64,000 bases of DNA from Vallitalea guaymasensis (GCF_018141425.1 NZ_CP058561.1:558001-622000), one strand, 5' to 3'; positions 35,799 to 45,547 are shown, counted from the first letter of the stretch. Translations and numbers: made by a program. The notes: a model not told the origin generated them from the sequence alone.

Positions 35799-38120
35799 TT
35801 ATTTACTTAAAATATCTCCTTTCATATCTTTTAATTTATATTCAATATCACTATCAATCATAAATTCACCGTTTTTGTATTTAATATGTATTGTATCATC
35901 TTCAACCATTAAATTCATATCATAACTGTTAAGGGTAATATTATCTGTATCAATAATAATGTCTTTATTTACCTTATCTATTTTATTGATTCCTGCTCCA
36001 TCCCGATATATGAATCTAATAACATAGGAAGCAAAACCATGATTGCAGCTTGCAGTAGTTCCAACAAACTCCCATAGTGTTCCTGTTTTCTCTGCCATAT
36101 ATAAAAAGTAATCTTTCAACTCATTAATCACTCGTCCATGCTCTCCATTCATTGACAATACTTCCAATCTTAGATAGTTGCCTATAAAAGCATTTGAAGG
36201 ATATACATAACTTAATTCTTCGCCTTTTCTATTAGGTCCTAATTCATTTATAATGATATCATATAGCTTTGGATATAGTTTTTTGTTAGCGACCCCAAAA
36301 AAGAAAGCATAGTATTGGCAGGTCTCAGTAATATTATTTGATACACACAGTTCACCATTGTCCCGAATAGCATTGTCTACAAAAAATTCTCCATTATAGG
36401 CTTGGTGTCTAATTATTTCCTTAACATTGTTTCCTTCTTGTATTAATCTCTTATCTTGATATAAGGTTCCTGCTGCTATGAGAGCTGCTGAATACAACAT
36501 ATTAGTGGGATAGTTGACATCCTGGACAAAATCATTACACTTGGACCATTCAACAAAAATCCAGCTTTCTAATTTCTCTAATAATCCATCTTCATTTTTG
36601 AATGCCTTAAAATATTTCAATATATTATAAACAGTTTCCTTGGCCCCTACTATTAATCTAGTATCATTATTTCTTTTAAGATATTCTTGCAGTTCAATAA
36701 TAAACCATAAGGACCAGTTAGGAATAAATTCCCCAGCATTATGGTCAGCTGGATAACACATAGGTATCATACCCTCTGGTAAGAATTTGAAAGATTTTGG
36801 TAATATAAAATTCTCTAAAAAGTTCTTTTCAATCCTGTTACGACCTGTAAGGTCATATTCTACTCTGCCAGTAAAAAAACTATCGCATAAGAAACCTGTT
36901 CTTTCTCTAGATGGACAGTCCATAAAAATATCGAGTGCGTTTTGTTTATACGTCCTTTTTCCTGCTCTATAGATTTTATTTATTGATAGATTGTCACATT
37001 TGAAGTTTGTAGAATCTATATCTGGATTTACGTATTCTCTCAAGTAGATGTCAGTAATTCTACATTCTGTAAGTGCTATGATTTTAAGATATTGTAGCGT
37101 ATATGGTTCTATGGTCTCCAACTCATAAATACCTTTTTTAAGATGATATTTAATAGCATTTACACACCCCATTCTTTTAAAATCAATATCTGTATCTGAT
37201 ATTATCTCATCAAATGTCAAATATAGTACAGTATCTTGGGTACATACAACTTTCAAGCCAATGAATCCAGTATTATTATGTTCTAACTTACATATACAAT
37301 AAGAGTTATCATCCAAATTAATCAGCATACAATCTTTTATACTCTTATGAATCACTTTTTTATTGACACAGTTCAATTCTTCTACTTCATGGGATAAAAA
37401 TTCTTCTAGTTCTTCTATCCTGTATCCTTTTATTGTTTCACAGACTTGCATAGATCTGTCATTCCAGTAACTGGTCTTTTTACATTTATCAATCTTTCCT
37501 ACAGAGATTAACCTTTGTGGACGTATTATGTTGAAGTTTGGATAGGATACTCTTCTTTCAAGGAATCTTTTACTATCTGTTATACAACATTCTATCTCTC
37601 CCATTGTTACTGTTAAATCAGTTCTCCAAGAAGAATAATTCTCATCCAAATCATAGATTTCAACAAATGTTCTTTGATAGCTATACCGCTGTACCTTTTG
37701 AAGTCTATCTTTAAGAATTTTAATATCCATTTTCTTATCTTTGTCCAATGAAGTCCCTAATACCGTATCACCATTAATAAATACTTCAAGTTGTATAAAT
37801 GAAGGCTGGTCTAATATATAGAAGCTATTAATGTTGTAACAAGCTACTTCTACAGCAATAACATTCAACCCTTGGTTAATATGCCTGCTCACATCTATTT
37901 GGTCTACACGATATAAATCATGGGGTCCTCTGGCTGGACCATAATTAATAAATTCTCCATTTAAAAATATTCTATAAATCCCTGATGTAGCTATATTTAT
38001 GTATACTTTATCCTTACTAACAGCATTAAATGTCCCCCTAAGACCCAAAGTCATATTTTTTTCTTTTTCTAATCCATTTACCCATACCGGATTAGACTGC
38101 TTAAAAAAATCTTTACTCAT
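35799..38120 (-). CDS. alpha-L-rhamnosidase-like glycoside hydrolase (GH78 type)
   Basis: 773 aa, no signal peptide. N-terminal beta-sandwich (FNAVSKDKVYINIATSGIYRIFLNGEFINYGPARGP in pieces) as in the rhamnosidase N domain, then the (alpha/alpha)6 six-hairpin domain with the hallmark DIFMDCPSRERTGFLCD (about 395-415) and a small beta C-terminus. The DCPSRER segment holds the general-acid region of GH78. Substrate may be rhamnose or another deoxysugar/uronide. It stands alone near the mannoside operon but lacks the AACCGGTT operator. Confidence 0.82.
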   Translation of the reverse strand: MSKDFFKQSNPVWVNGLEKEKNMTLGLRGTFNAVSKDKVYINIATSGIYRIFLNGEFINYGPARGPHDLYRVDQIDVSRHINQGLNVIAVEVACYNINSFYILDQPSFIQLEVFINGDTVLGTSLDKDKKMDIKILKDRLQKVQRYSYQRTFVEIYDLDENYSSWRTDLTVTMGEIECCITDSKRFLERRVSYPNFNIIRPQRLISVGKIDKCKKTSYWNDRSMQVCETIKGYRIEELEEFLSHEVEELNCVNKKVIHKSIKDCMLINLDDNSYCICKLEHNNTGFIGLKVVCTQDTVLYLTFDEIISDTDIDFKRMGCVNAIKYHLKKGIYELETIEPYTLQYLKIIALTECRITDIYLREYVNPDIDSTNFKCDNLSINKIYRAGKRTYKQNALDIFMDCPSRERTGFLCDSFFTGRVEYDLTGRNRIEKNFLENFILPKSFKFLPEGMIPMCYPADHNAGEFIPNWSLWFIIELQEYLKRNNDTRLIVGAKETVYNILKYFKAFKNEDGLLEKLESWIFVEWSKCNDFVQDVNYPTNMLYSAALIAAGTLYQDKRLIQEGNNVKEIIRHQAYNGEFFVDNAIRDNGELCVSNNITETCQYYAFFFGVANKKLYPKLYDIIINELGPNRKGEELSYVYPSNAFIGNYLRLEVLSMNGEHGRVINELKDYFLYMAEKTGTLWEFVGTTASCNHGFASYVIRFIYRDGAGINKIDKVNKDIIIDTDNITLNSYDMNLMVEDDTIHIKYKNGEFMIDSDIEYKLKDMKGDILSK

Positions 38121-38199
38121 ACCTGTTCCTCCCTGTTTATCAATTAACTAGAATACCATTTATATTATTAACTCTAATGTACTTCTAAATATTATACAA

Positions 38200-38241
38200 A
38201 AAAAATAGCAGTTAATACATATGATTAACTGCCTTTTTTTT
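38200..38241 (-). terminator. terminator of DUF5698 gene
   Basis: Stem GCAGTTAAT (38208-38216) / ATTAACTGC (38224-38232) flanked by A and T tracts; T-run on both sides, 65 bp after the stop at 38306. Confidence 0.82.
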
Positions 38242-38305
38242 AATATATTTAATTGAAATTAACATTTTCAATACGTTCCAACTACAAAATGTTTATATCC
38301 TTATC

Positions 38306-38842
38306 CTAAGCGTGAACACTTGTAGTTGTAATTTTACCTTCTACTTTACTTAAGTTCTTAATCTTTAATGTAGGATTTTTAACTTCATAATCATCTAAGA
38401 TCTTTTCTAAAATCTTGAATTCGTTTCTCTTCATTACTATTTCAACTTTATGTCTTCTGTCGCCATTCATACCACGAGCAAGGAAATTGTTGACTGTATA
38501 ACCTTCTCTTCTAAGTTTTTCTGCGATTTTAATCATTTTTTCTCTGTTACTTAAAAATAAATCCACTTCAATAATTCCTAGAGCTAAACGCTCTTCAATC
38601 TTTCCACCTATAAACACACCAAATGTTCTACCACATGCATATGCTATTGTATAATGAAATCCACCTGAACTAGTAACTTTCGTAAGTACTGATGCGAATA
38701 TTATTGCATCTATAAATACTAGAATGTATACTGGGTTCATGATTTTCTTTGAAATCAATATTGTTTTAAGTGTAGCTAAAATATTAGTAAGAGAGGTGAT
38801 TATGAATAATCCAACTAAAGTCAATATGAGTTCTTTTGTCAT
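38306..38842 (-). CDS. UPF0316/DUF5698-DUF2179 membrane protein
   Basis: 178 aa: two or three N-terminal membrane helices, then FGVFIGGKIEERLALGIIEVDLF marking the transition to a soluble DUF2179 domain (YTVNNFLARGMNGDRRHKVEIVMKRNEFKILEKIL, in pieces). DUF2179 domains are proposed small-ligand sensors. A paralogue lies at 59311-59817. GGAGG precedes the ATG. Function unknown. Confidence 0.87.
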   Translation of the reverse strand: MTKELILTLVGLFIITSLTNILATLKTILISKKIMNPVYILVFIDAIIFASVLTKVTSSGGFHYTIAYACGRTFGVFIGGKIEERLALGIIEVDLFLSNREKMIKIAEKLRREGYTVNNFLARGMNGDRRHKVEIVMKRNEFKILEKILDDYEVKNPTLKIKNLSKVEGKITTTSVHA

Positions 38843-38993
38843 ATTGCCACCTCCTTATATATTTTCTCATCAAATGAGATTTTGGGTTATTAGATTCTTA
38901 AATGCTTATTGCAAAAATATGTAAGTATTATACCAGCCGCGGATTCTATAAATTGAAGCACATAGTTTACAAGTTAAGTTTCTTCTAATATAA

Positions 38994-39019
38994 AAAGACT
39001 AATATCGCTATTAGTCTTT
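38994..39019 (-). terminator. terminator, end of azlCD or of the short transcript
   Basis: Perfect 11-bp stem AAAGACTAATA / TATTAGTCTTT around TCGC, followed leftward by T's (38992-38996). It lies 170 bp beyond azlD but only about 75 bp after the promoter at 39102-39130. Confidence 0.85.
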
Positions 39020-39031
39020 AATAATTACATA

Positions 39032-39076
39032 TTAAAATTTTATATAAAACAAATACATCTTGTTGCAATTTGACAT
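39032..39076 (-). CDS. possible 14-aa peptide in a short transcript
   Basis: ORF MSNCNKMYLFYIKF with AAGG 8 nt upstream of its ATG. It sits inside a predicted transcript of about 105 nt, from promoter 39102-39130 to terminator 38994-39019. Length and composition give no function; the transcript may instead be a non-coding RNA. Confidence 0.3.
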   Translation of the reverse strand: MSNCNKMYLFYIKF

Positions 39077-39101
39077 TTACATAACCTTAATAACTTTCTG
39101 C

Positions 39102-39130
39102 ATTATACCATAGATTAATATAAATTGCAA
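39102..39130 (-). promoter_or_regulatory. promoter in the azlD-DUF5698 gap
   Basis: Leftward TTGCAA (39125-39130), 17-bp spacer ending TGG, TATAAT (39102-39107): good -35 plus extended -10. The next gene in this direction (38842) lies beyond a strong terminator, so this promoter probably makes a small RNA of about 105 nt. Confidence 0.6.
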
Positions 39131-39189
39131 GTTTTAATTTATATCTTTGTACCCATATCCATAGAGGCTATCTTTAATATTAATACATA

Positions 39190-39498
39190 TCATACTAGTA
39201 ATTCAAATATATATACCGTTAAAATAGCACTTACAGCCACCTTTATTAAGCTTTTGTCAAAATAAGCTACTACCAACGCTACTATCAACCCTGCAATGGC
39301 AGAATACAAATGTTGTGTTGAGTACAGAATGCTTGGGAATGTCATAGCTCCCAATACTGCATAAGGCACATAACTTAAAAATGAACGAATGAATCTTGAT
39401 TTTATCTTACGTTTGAAGATTACTAAAGGTGCTACCCTTGGTATGTATGTAACAAAAGCCATAACCATTACTGCTATGAATTGTTTGGTAACCGTCAT
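39190..39498 (-). CDS. azlD: AzlD family branched-chain amino acid transport protein
   Basis: 102 aa with four hydrophobic segments and the family motif VTYIPRVAPLVIFKRKIKSRFIRSFLSYVPYAVLGAMTFP (in pieces). Small partner of AzlC in exporting branched-chain amino acids or analogues. Starts directly after the azlC stop. Confidence 0.9.
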   Translation of the reverse strand: MTVTKQFIAVMVMAFVTYIPRVAPLVIFKRKIKSRFIRSFLSYVPYAVLGAMTFPSILYSTQHLYSAIAGLIVALVVAYFDKSLIKVAVSAILTVYIFELLV

Positions 39499-40257
39499 CT
39501 AATCATCCTCCTTTGGAAACAGAAGAGCACCAATAGATGATGCGATTATAGTTGCTATAATTATTCTCCAACCAGATGATATATGATTAAATACAGGAAG
39601 CCATGTCAAAATACAATTAATTGCTACAGCTATGACAACTACTATCAAGGCTGACTTGGATTTTTTGGAAGCAGGGACTATCAATGCAATAAACATAGCA
39701 TATAGTGCTATCCCCATAGAGTTTTGAACATTTTCTGATAATACAGAACATGATAAAGCTCCTAATGCCGTTCCTAGTCCCCATCCCAAAAAAGGACCTG
39801 TAATCAAACCTAACATATAGAGAAAAGAAATTTCTCCATCTTCCATAGCTGCTAAAGTAAATGTTTCATCTGTAATTCCAAAAGCTATTAAACACCTTCT
39901 AAAAATATTCATAGGTTTCTTAATCTTTTGAGATAGAGCTAACGACATAAGCATATAACGTATATTTATAACTAATGTTGTCACTCCGATTTCCAAATAT
40001 GATGCTCCTGCTATTATTAATCCAGTTCCAGCAAATTGTCCAGCTGAAGTAAGATTCGATAAGGATATAAAAATAGTCAGCCATATAGGTATTCCACCAG
40101 TTACTGCCATCAATCCGAATGTAAATGAAACAGGTATATAACCTAACGCTATAGGCATTCCCTTTTTCAATCCACTATAAAATTCATTATCCGTTACGTC
40201 TTTGTTGCGTATCTCATTATACTGTCTTGTTGCTGCATAATCTTTCAGTTTTCTCAC
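39499..40257 (-). CDS. azlC: AzlC family permease
   Basis: 252 aa. GLKKGMPIALGYIPVSFTFGLMAV, TSAGQFAGTGLIIAGAS and INIRYMLMSLALSQK are AzlC signatures. Works with AzlD. GTG 40257 is the best start although its ribosome site is poor. Upstream, TTGACA (40329-40334) with an AT-rich -10 about 17-19 bp away is a likely promoter. Confidence 0.9.
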   Translation of the reverse strand: MRKLKDYAATRQYNEIRNKDVTDNEFYSGLKKGMPIALGYIPVSFTFGLMAVTGGIPIWLTIFISLSNLTSAGQFAGTGLIIAGASYLEIGVTTLVINIRYMLMSLALSQKIKKPMNIFRRCLIAFGITDETFTLAAMEDGEISFLYMLGLITGPFLGWGLGTALGALSCSVLSENVQNSMGIALYAMFIALIVPASKKSKSALIVVVIAVAINCILTWLPVFNHISSGWRIIIATIIASSIGALLFPKEDD

Positions 40258-40367
40258 CCACTAATTAAAATACTGTCATTTTACTGTATACATTGTAACA
40301 ATATATATAATAATGGATGAATTATATTTGTCAAGATTTTGAGAGGAATTTATGCATAATTATTAAT

Positions 40368-42095
40368 TTATTTGTTTATTAATTGCATCAACTCCTTCTT
40401 TTCTTGAATCAGTAATTTAAATTCCTCATCAAGAATTGTATAGCGTTCATCTTGTACATTTAATAAACTAAGCTCTCCTAGTATCTTGGCAATACGATTT
40501 TCAACAATGATTAATCTTTCTTCAGTAACTTTTTCATTACACCTTATATCTCTATTTTCTAGTTTTAGCATATACTCCTTGAATGAATCTTCTTTCCTGT
40601 AAATCTTACCATTTTCAAAAATTAATACTTTATCACATAACTTCTCTAACAGGTATCTGTCATGTGAAACAATGATTATTGATCCTTGATAATCTCCTAG
40701 AGTTTTTTCCAACATCTCACGACTATGGAGATCTAAATGGTTGGTAGGTTCATCTAATATAAGAACATTGTTTTCCATCATTATCATATAAGCTATTTTA
40801 ACTCTTGTTTTCTCCCCTACGCTAAGATTCTTAATTTTAGTATTAACCATCTTTTTTGTGAAACCCATATTGGCTAATAATGTTTGAAGAGTACCTCTCA
40901 CTTGATAATCATCTATGTCAAAGAACTGTATCACTGTTTTATCTATATCCATTTCGCCTACATCTTGACTTAGATAAGCTATTTTTGTTGAAGGGCTAAG
41001 ATAAATCTCTCCATCGTCTAATTTTATTTCATTGAGTATAGCTTTTATGAGAGTGGTTTTACCACAACCATTTCTACCATATAATCCAATTTTCTCTTTG
41101 GATTTAATGTAAAATGAACTGTTTTCAAACAAAGACTTATCATCAAATCTCTTTCTTATATTATTAGCTTCAAGTACCTTGTTGCTTTTTGAATTGTTAT
41201 TGAACTGAAATGTTATCTTTTGTTCTTCTTGTGGCTTCTCTATTCCTTCGTAGCTTAGTTTTTCAATCTTCTTTATCTTAGACTTAACTTGTTTATCCTT
41301 TTTCTTAGCTCTGACTCTATACTTTTCTTTATAGCCATCTTTTTTAGTTGAATCTCTATGCCCTTTTGAAGACCATTGTTTTAACCTGATTATTTCTTTC
41401 TTAATAGCTTCTTTGTTTTTTTCTTGAACTTGATATTGATGTAATTGACTTTCATATCTTTTTTTCTTTTCAGTGTAATATGCTGAATAATTACCTTTAT
41501 AACAATTAGCTATGCCACCTTCAATTTCTATTACTCTATTGCAAACTTGATCCATAAAATATCTATCATGGGATATAATTATTATAGTTCCTTCATATTT
41601 TTTTATATTAGTTATTAACCACCTAACACCTTCATAATCCATATGATTAGTAGGTTCATCTAATATTAGAAGTTCTGGCTTTTGTGCCCATATTTTTGCA
41701 AGAGCCAATTTTGTTTTTTCTCCACCACTTAGATTTTCTAATCTTAAGGTATTATAATCTTCTATATTATCTACACCTAATTCTTTTGATGTATGAAAAA
41801 AATCACTGATGCGTATTTTATCACTAGTCATAACCATATGATTAAATTCACTTTGGGTATAATAGGTGGATTGATGCAAATACCCTATTTTCATATTCTT
41901 CTTATGCCATATTAATTGTCCACTATCTTGATTCAAGTTGCCAGTAATGATATTAGCAAGGGTAGTCTTTCCTGCTCCATTATTACCTACAACTGCTATT
42001 CTATCACCCATTTCAACATGAAAATTAATATTCCCTAATATGATTCTATCTTTGAATTCTTTTTTTATATTAATACATTTTAATAACAACGACAT
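40368..42095 (-). CDS. ABC-F ribosomal protection ATPase
   Basis: 575 aa, two ATPase domains, no membrane part. Domain 1: Walker A GNNGAGKTT (37-45), signature LSGGEKTKLALAK, Walker B LLILDEPTNHMD. Linker about 215-290 with IIRLKQWSSKGHRDSTKK and YRVRAKKKDKQVKSKI. Domain 2: GRNGCGKTT, LSVGEKTRVKIAY, VLILDEPTNHLD. The long basic interdomain arm is that of antibiotic-resistance ABC-F proteins (Lsa/Vga/Vml/CplR groups) that displace drugs from the peptidyl-transferase centre. The leader has a leader peptide and attenuator, supporting drug-inducible expression. Exact spectrum not predictable. Confidence 0.9.
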   Translation of the reverse strand: MSLLLKCINIKKEFKDRIILGNINFHVEMGDRIAVVGNNGAGKTTLANIITGNLNQDSGQLIWHKKNMKIGYLHQSTYYTQSEFNHMVMTSDKIRISDFFHTSKELGVDNIEDYNTLRLENLSGGEKTKLALAKIWAQKPELLILDEPTNHMDYEGVRWLITNIKKYEGTIIIISHDRYFMDQVCNRVIEIEGGIANCYKGNYSAYYTEKKKRYESQLHQYQVQEKNKEAIKKEIIRLKQWSSKGHRDSTKKDGYKEKYRVRAKKKDKQVKSKIKKIEKLSYEGIEKPQEEQKITFQFNNNSKSNKVLEANNIRKRFDDKSLFENSSFYIKSKEKIGLYGRNGCGKTTLIKAILNEIKLDDGEIYLSPSTKIAYLSQDVGEMDIDKTVIQFFDIDDYQVRGTLQTLLANMGFTKKMVNTKIKNLSVGEKTRVKIAYMIMMENNVLILDEPTNHLDLHSREMLEKTLGDYQGSIIIVSHDRYLLEKLCDKVLIFENGKIYRKEDSFKEYMLKLENRDIRCNEKVTEERLIIVENRIAKILGELSLLNVQDERYTILDEEFKLLIQEKKELMQLINK

Positions 42096-42183
42096 ATAAT
42101 TTCCTCCTGTCTAACTTTGCTCTACAGGAAATCTAATATCTTATTTATTTCTAGCATTTAAACAAAAACTTTCCAAACAATAT

Positions 42184-42218
42184 AAAAAGCTGTAAGTTGA
42201 ATTAGTTCAACTTACAGC
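42184..42218 (-). terminator. attenuator hairpin in the ABC-F leader
   Basis: Perfect 13-bp stem (42189-42201 / 42206-42218), 4-nt loop, followed leftward by TTTTT (42184-42188), about 90 nt before the ABC-F ATG and about 270 nt after the promoter. As it lies upstream of the gene it drives, it should act as a conditional terminator. An upstream AAGCTGTA in the leader (about 42268-42275) can pair with its 3' arm (TACAGCTT) as a possible antiterminator. Confidence 0.78.
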
Positions 42219-42431
42219 AATAATTCTATATCATACCTATAATCTCTAAAATACGTCATAGAGATCAGTATACAGCTTATTAGAATGTAAAGCAGTCATA
42301 TAATAGTCACGCTATTAATATATAATTTCAAACTAGTTCTTAGCTAAAAATGCACAAAGATATTGTATTCCATAGATTCAAATCGTCTATAAATCTAAAC
42401 AAATCTTCTTACACATCTATTAAATTATTTC

Positions 42432-42458
42432 TTATCTAGCTAAAAACATAATATTCAT
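42432..42458 (-). CDS. ABC-F leader peptide MNIMFLAR
   Basis: Eight-codon ORF with AAAGGAG ribosome site 5 nt upstream, starting about 27 nt after the predicted start point. Short leader peptides before erm, msr, vga and vml-type genes sense drug-stalled ribosomes. Here stalling would change folding of the downstream leader and spare the attenuator at 42184-42218. Confidence 0.65.
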   Translation of the reverse strand: MNIMFLAR

Positions 42459-42491
42459 TTTTGTCTCCTTTTGATTCTTTTAATTATTATT

Positions 42492-42520
42492 ATATTATCA
42501 ACCTATAGTTAATTTGTCAA
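42492..42520 (-). promoter_or_regulatory. ABC-F gene promoter
   Basis: Leftward TTGACA (42515-42520), 17-bp spacer, TAATAT (42492-42497). The leader is about 390 nt long; besides the leader peptide and attenuator it holds a smaller hairpin (ATCTCTATGAC...TAGAGAT, about 42245-42270). Confidence 0.75.
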
Positions 42521-42585
42521 TACTTTGGATTTTAAAGTTTTCCATTTTATATAAAATAAAACTTGAAATAGCCAATAATTATACC

Positions 42586-42776
42586 AATTAGAAGAAAAAG
42601 TGTTTTGTGATTATACAACGATTACTAAAAAGCAAAATAGTGTATGTATATGTGAAGTAGTGAGGCAGGACGCCGAATCCAGCTTTTTGCTCAGGACGAG
42701 CAAGTTGCTGGCGTAACATATACATATACTATTTTGCAAAAGCCACGACAGAACAAAACTCTTTTTCTGACTTACT
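42586..42776 (+). repeat. family B nested-hairpin element, copy 2 (short form)
   Basis: Inner 22-bp arms 42632-42653 and 42716-42737 (one G-T pair), outer arms about 42588-42610 and 42751-42771. Core as in copy 1 but without the two-hairpin cassette: CCAGCTTTTTGCTCAGGAC runs straight into GAGCAAGTTGCTGGCG. It lies between the gntP stop and the ABC-F promoter. Confidence 0.9.
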
Positions 42777-42815
42777 TGCAATACAAATTATCTCTAAAAA
42801 TGGGAAACTTAACAC

Positions 42816-44174
42816 TTAAATTAATATAAATGATAATATAACTACTACAGCAAATGTTACAAGCCCTTGAATCAATGTAGCCATAGTATGGGATTTATAT
42901 GCTGTAGATACATCCATACCGCTGAATTCTGTTACAACCCAGAAGAAACTGTCATTGGCATGAGATACTGTCATAGCACCAGCACCAATAGCCATAACTG
43001 TTAATACACTTCCCATTGTTGACTGAAGACCTAATGCCCCCAATAAGGGTGCTACAAGAGCTGATGTAGTTACAAGTGCAACAGTCGAAGAACCTTGTGC
43101 TGTCTTTAATGCAGCTGCTATTACAAATGGCAATAGAATTCCTAGATTGTATGTTGCTAATGTTTCGCCTAAATAACTTCCAATAGGAGTAGCTTTAAGA
43201 ACAGCTCCTAGTGCTCCACCTGCTCCAGTTACCATAATAATTATTGCAGCACTTTTAAGACCTTCTCCAACCCATCCTGTCAAAGTCTCTTCATTCAACT
43301 TAGGTAATAATAGTAATGAGAAGAAGAATCCTATAACTAATGCATTTATTGGTTTACCAAGAAAAGCAAAGAAAGTATATGCTGAACCTTGACCAAATGG
43401 CTGTGTTGGGAAATTAGCTATTGAACCAAGAGTTATTAAGATAATAGGAATTACAATAGGTGCAAAAGCTTTCCATGCACTTGGTAATTTACCATACTTT
43501 TCTTTGATTTCTTCATATGAAAACTGTAATTTTTCATCATCTTCTTTTGAACGATATTTTTTACCAGCAATCTTAGCCCAGAAATAACCTGCAAGCATAC
43601 CTATCAACGCTACAAAAATACCTACTAGAATAACTATACCAAGTTTATCTTCAAGACCTAAATTACCTGCGGCTGCTATTGGTCCAGGAGTTGGAGGCAC
43701 AAATGTATGTGTAGCATATAATCCTGTCGCCAATGCAACAGTCATCATAACTGATGATGCCTTTGTTCTTTTTGCAAGTGATTTCTTAAGAGATGATAGA
43801 ATTACGAAACCTGAGTCACAGAATACTGGAATAGATACAATATATCCTATGATACTCATTGCAAGTCCAGGTCGTTTTTCACCAACCACTTTTAGAACTG
43901 TATCTGCCATAGTTATAGCAGCTCCAGATTTTTCTAATATTGTACCAATGATAGTTCCTAATATAATAACAATACCAATATAATTAAGTATTCCGCCAAA
44001 TCCGCTTCTAATTGTGGAACCAATTTCCAACACCGGCATTCCTGCTGCTAAAGCAATACCATATGAAGTAATTAATAATGCGATAAATGGGTGAATTTTA
44101 AGCTTAGATGTAGCTAATACAATAAAAGCAATACCTAGTAATAAGATTAGAATTAATACTGGTCCTTGAACCAT
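42816..44174 (-). CDS. GntP family permease (gluconate/glycerate type)
   Basis: 452 aa with 12 or more hydrophobic segments; GntP signatures GFGGILNYIGIVIILGTIIG, PVFCDSGFVILSSLKKSLAKRTK, TGLYATHTFVPPTPGPIAAAGNLG, AAALKTAQGSSTVALVT, HANDSFFWVVTEFSGM. Downstream of a glycerate kinase in the same direction (109-bp gap), so glycerate or a related sugar acid is the likely substrate. Confidence 0.93.
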   Translation of the reverse strand: MVQGPVLILILLLGIAFIVLATSKLKIHPFIALLITSYGIALAAGMPVLEIGSTIRSGFGGILNYIGIVIILGTIIGTILEKSGAAITMADTVLKVVGEKRPGLAMSIIGYIVSIPVFCDSGFVILSSLKKSLAKRTKASSVMMTVALATGLYATHTFVPPTPGPIAAAGNLGLEDKLGIVILVGIFVALIGMLAGYFWAKIAGKKYRSKEDDEKLQFSYEEIKEKYGKLPSAWKAFAPIVIPIILITLGSIANFPTQPFGQGSAYTFFAFLGKPINALVIGFFFSLLLLPKLNEETLTGWVGEGLKSAAIIIMVTGAGGALGAVLKATPIGSYLGETLATYNLGILLPFVIAAALKTAQGSSTVALVTTSALVAPLLGALGLQSTMGSVLTVMAIGAGAMTVSHANDSFFWVVTEFSGMDVSTAYKSHTMATLIQGLVTFAVVVILSFILI

Positions 44175-44283
44175 TCAAAACCCTCCTAATTATTAATATA
44201 TTTTTATTTAGATAATATACAATTAAACTCATTCTTATACATTATATATACTGTAATAAATTAAAGTCGTAAAGTTTGTTTAA

Positions 44284-45423
44284 TCAATTATATAACTTTA
44301 TCACCTTCATTATTCGTTCTATTGCTTGAAATAATAATATATCTGCATTTTTTATTGCATAATCCAGATTATGTGGTCCGTCCATAATTGTAAAAATAGA
44401 ATCAATACCATATTCATAGACTCTATCTGCATCTTTACCAATTGAACCTACTACAGCAATAACTGGTACATCATATTTTTTTGCTGTTTTTGCAACACCA
44501 ACAGGTAATTTACCATTCACAGTCTGATAATTGATTTCACCTTCACCTGTAATAACTAAATCAAATTTAAAATCATTGAAATACTTTTCTAGATTGATTA
44601 TATCCTTAATTATTTCAAATCCTGGTTTTAATGTTGCATCAAAGAAAGCTAGAAGTCCCGCACCTAATCCACCAGCTGCTCCTGAACCTTCAATATCCTT
44701 TACATCTTTACCGAAATCCTTTTTGATAATTGAAGCAAAATTAGCCAATGCATCATCTAGTAATGGTAATTGCTCCTTAGTTGCACCTTTTTGAGGTCCA
44801 TAGATGTAACTTGCTCCATTAGGTCCACACAAAGGATTATTAACATCACAAGCCACAAGAAAATTGACATCATCAAGTCTCTTATCCTTATTACTTGTAT
44901 CAATATGATGTAAATCCTTTAAACCTATAGCACCTCTTTGAATCATATTACCTTCTTCGTCCAATAGCTTGAAGCCAAGAGCTTCCATCATTCCTGCTCC
45001 GCCATCATTAGTAGCACTACCACCGATACCTAATATTATTGTAGTACAACCTTTATCAATAACCTTTTTAACTAATTCTCCTGTTCCATAAGTAGTTGTG
45101 TATAATGGATTCTTTTTGTCAACAGGTACAAGTGGCAAACCCGAAGCACTTGCCATTTCTATAACTGCCGTTTTATCATCGCCTAATAATCCGTATTTAG
45201 CTTTTACTGGCTTTCCAATGGGGTCAGTAACTGTTTCGTATAATATACTTCCTTTTGTATTATAGACCAGTGCTTCAACTGTACCTTCACCACCATCTGC
45301 CATAGGACAGGTAACAACATTGGCATTAGGAAAAACATTGGTAACTGCTTTTTTAGCTACGTCACAATATTTTTCTGCTGACAAACTACCTTTAAATGAA
45401 TCAGGAGCAATAAGAATATCCAT
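44284..45423 (-). CDS. glycerate kinase
   Basis: 379 aa of the GarK/GlxK family: APDSFKGSLSAEKYCDVA, PMADGGEGTVEAL, GIGGSATNDGGAGMMEALGF, GSGAAGGLGAGLLAF, LVITGEGEINYQTVNGK. Phosphorylates D-glycerate (family gives 2- or 3-phosphoglycerate) and feeds lower glycolysis, matching the nearby pyk. AAAGGAGG ribosome site. Likely regulated by CdaR upstream. Confidence 0.95.
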   Translation of the reverse strand: MDILIAPDSFKGSLSAEKYCDVAKKAVTNVFPNANVVTCPMADGGEGTVEALVYNTKGSILYETVTDPIGKPVKAKYGLLGDDKTAVIEMASASGLPLVPVDKKNPLYTTTYGTGELVKKVIDKGCTTIILGIGGSATNDGGAGMMEALGFKLLDEEGNMIQRGAIGLKDLHHIDTSNKDKRLDDVNFLVACDVNNPLCGPNGASYIYGPQKGATKEQLPLLDDALANFASIIKKDFGKDVKDIEGSGAAGGLGAGLLAFFDATLKPGFEIIKDIINLEKYFNDFKFDLVITGEGEINYQTVNGKLPVGVAKTAKKYDVPVIAVVGSIGKDADRVYEYGIDSIFTIMDGPHNLDYAIKNADILLFQAIERIMKVIKLYN

Positions 45424-45547
45424 TTTGCACCTCCTTTGCTTGATTATAGTTTCGTAAAAATAATTAACAAAACTGTCCTTTGCTCTCTAATATTATAATA
45501 CATTTTTACCAATACCTCTTTATGCCCCCATTATAAAAAAGCACACA

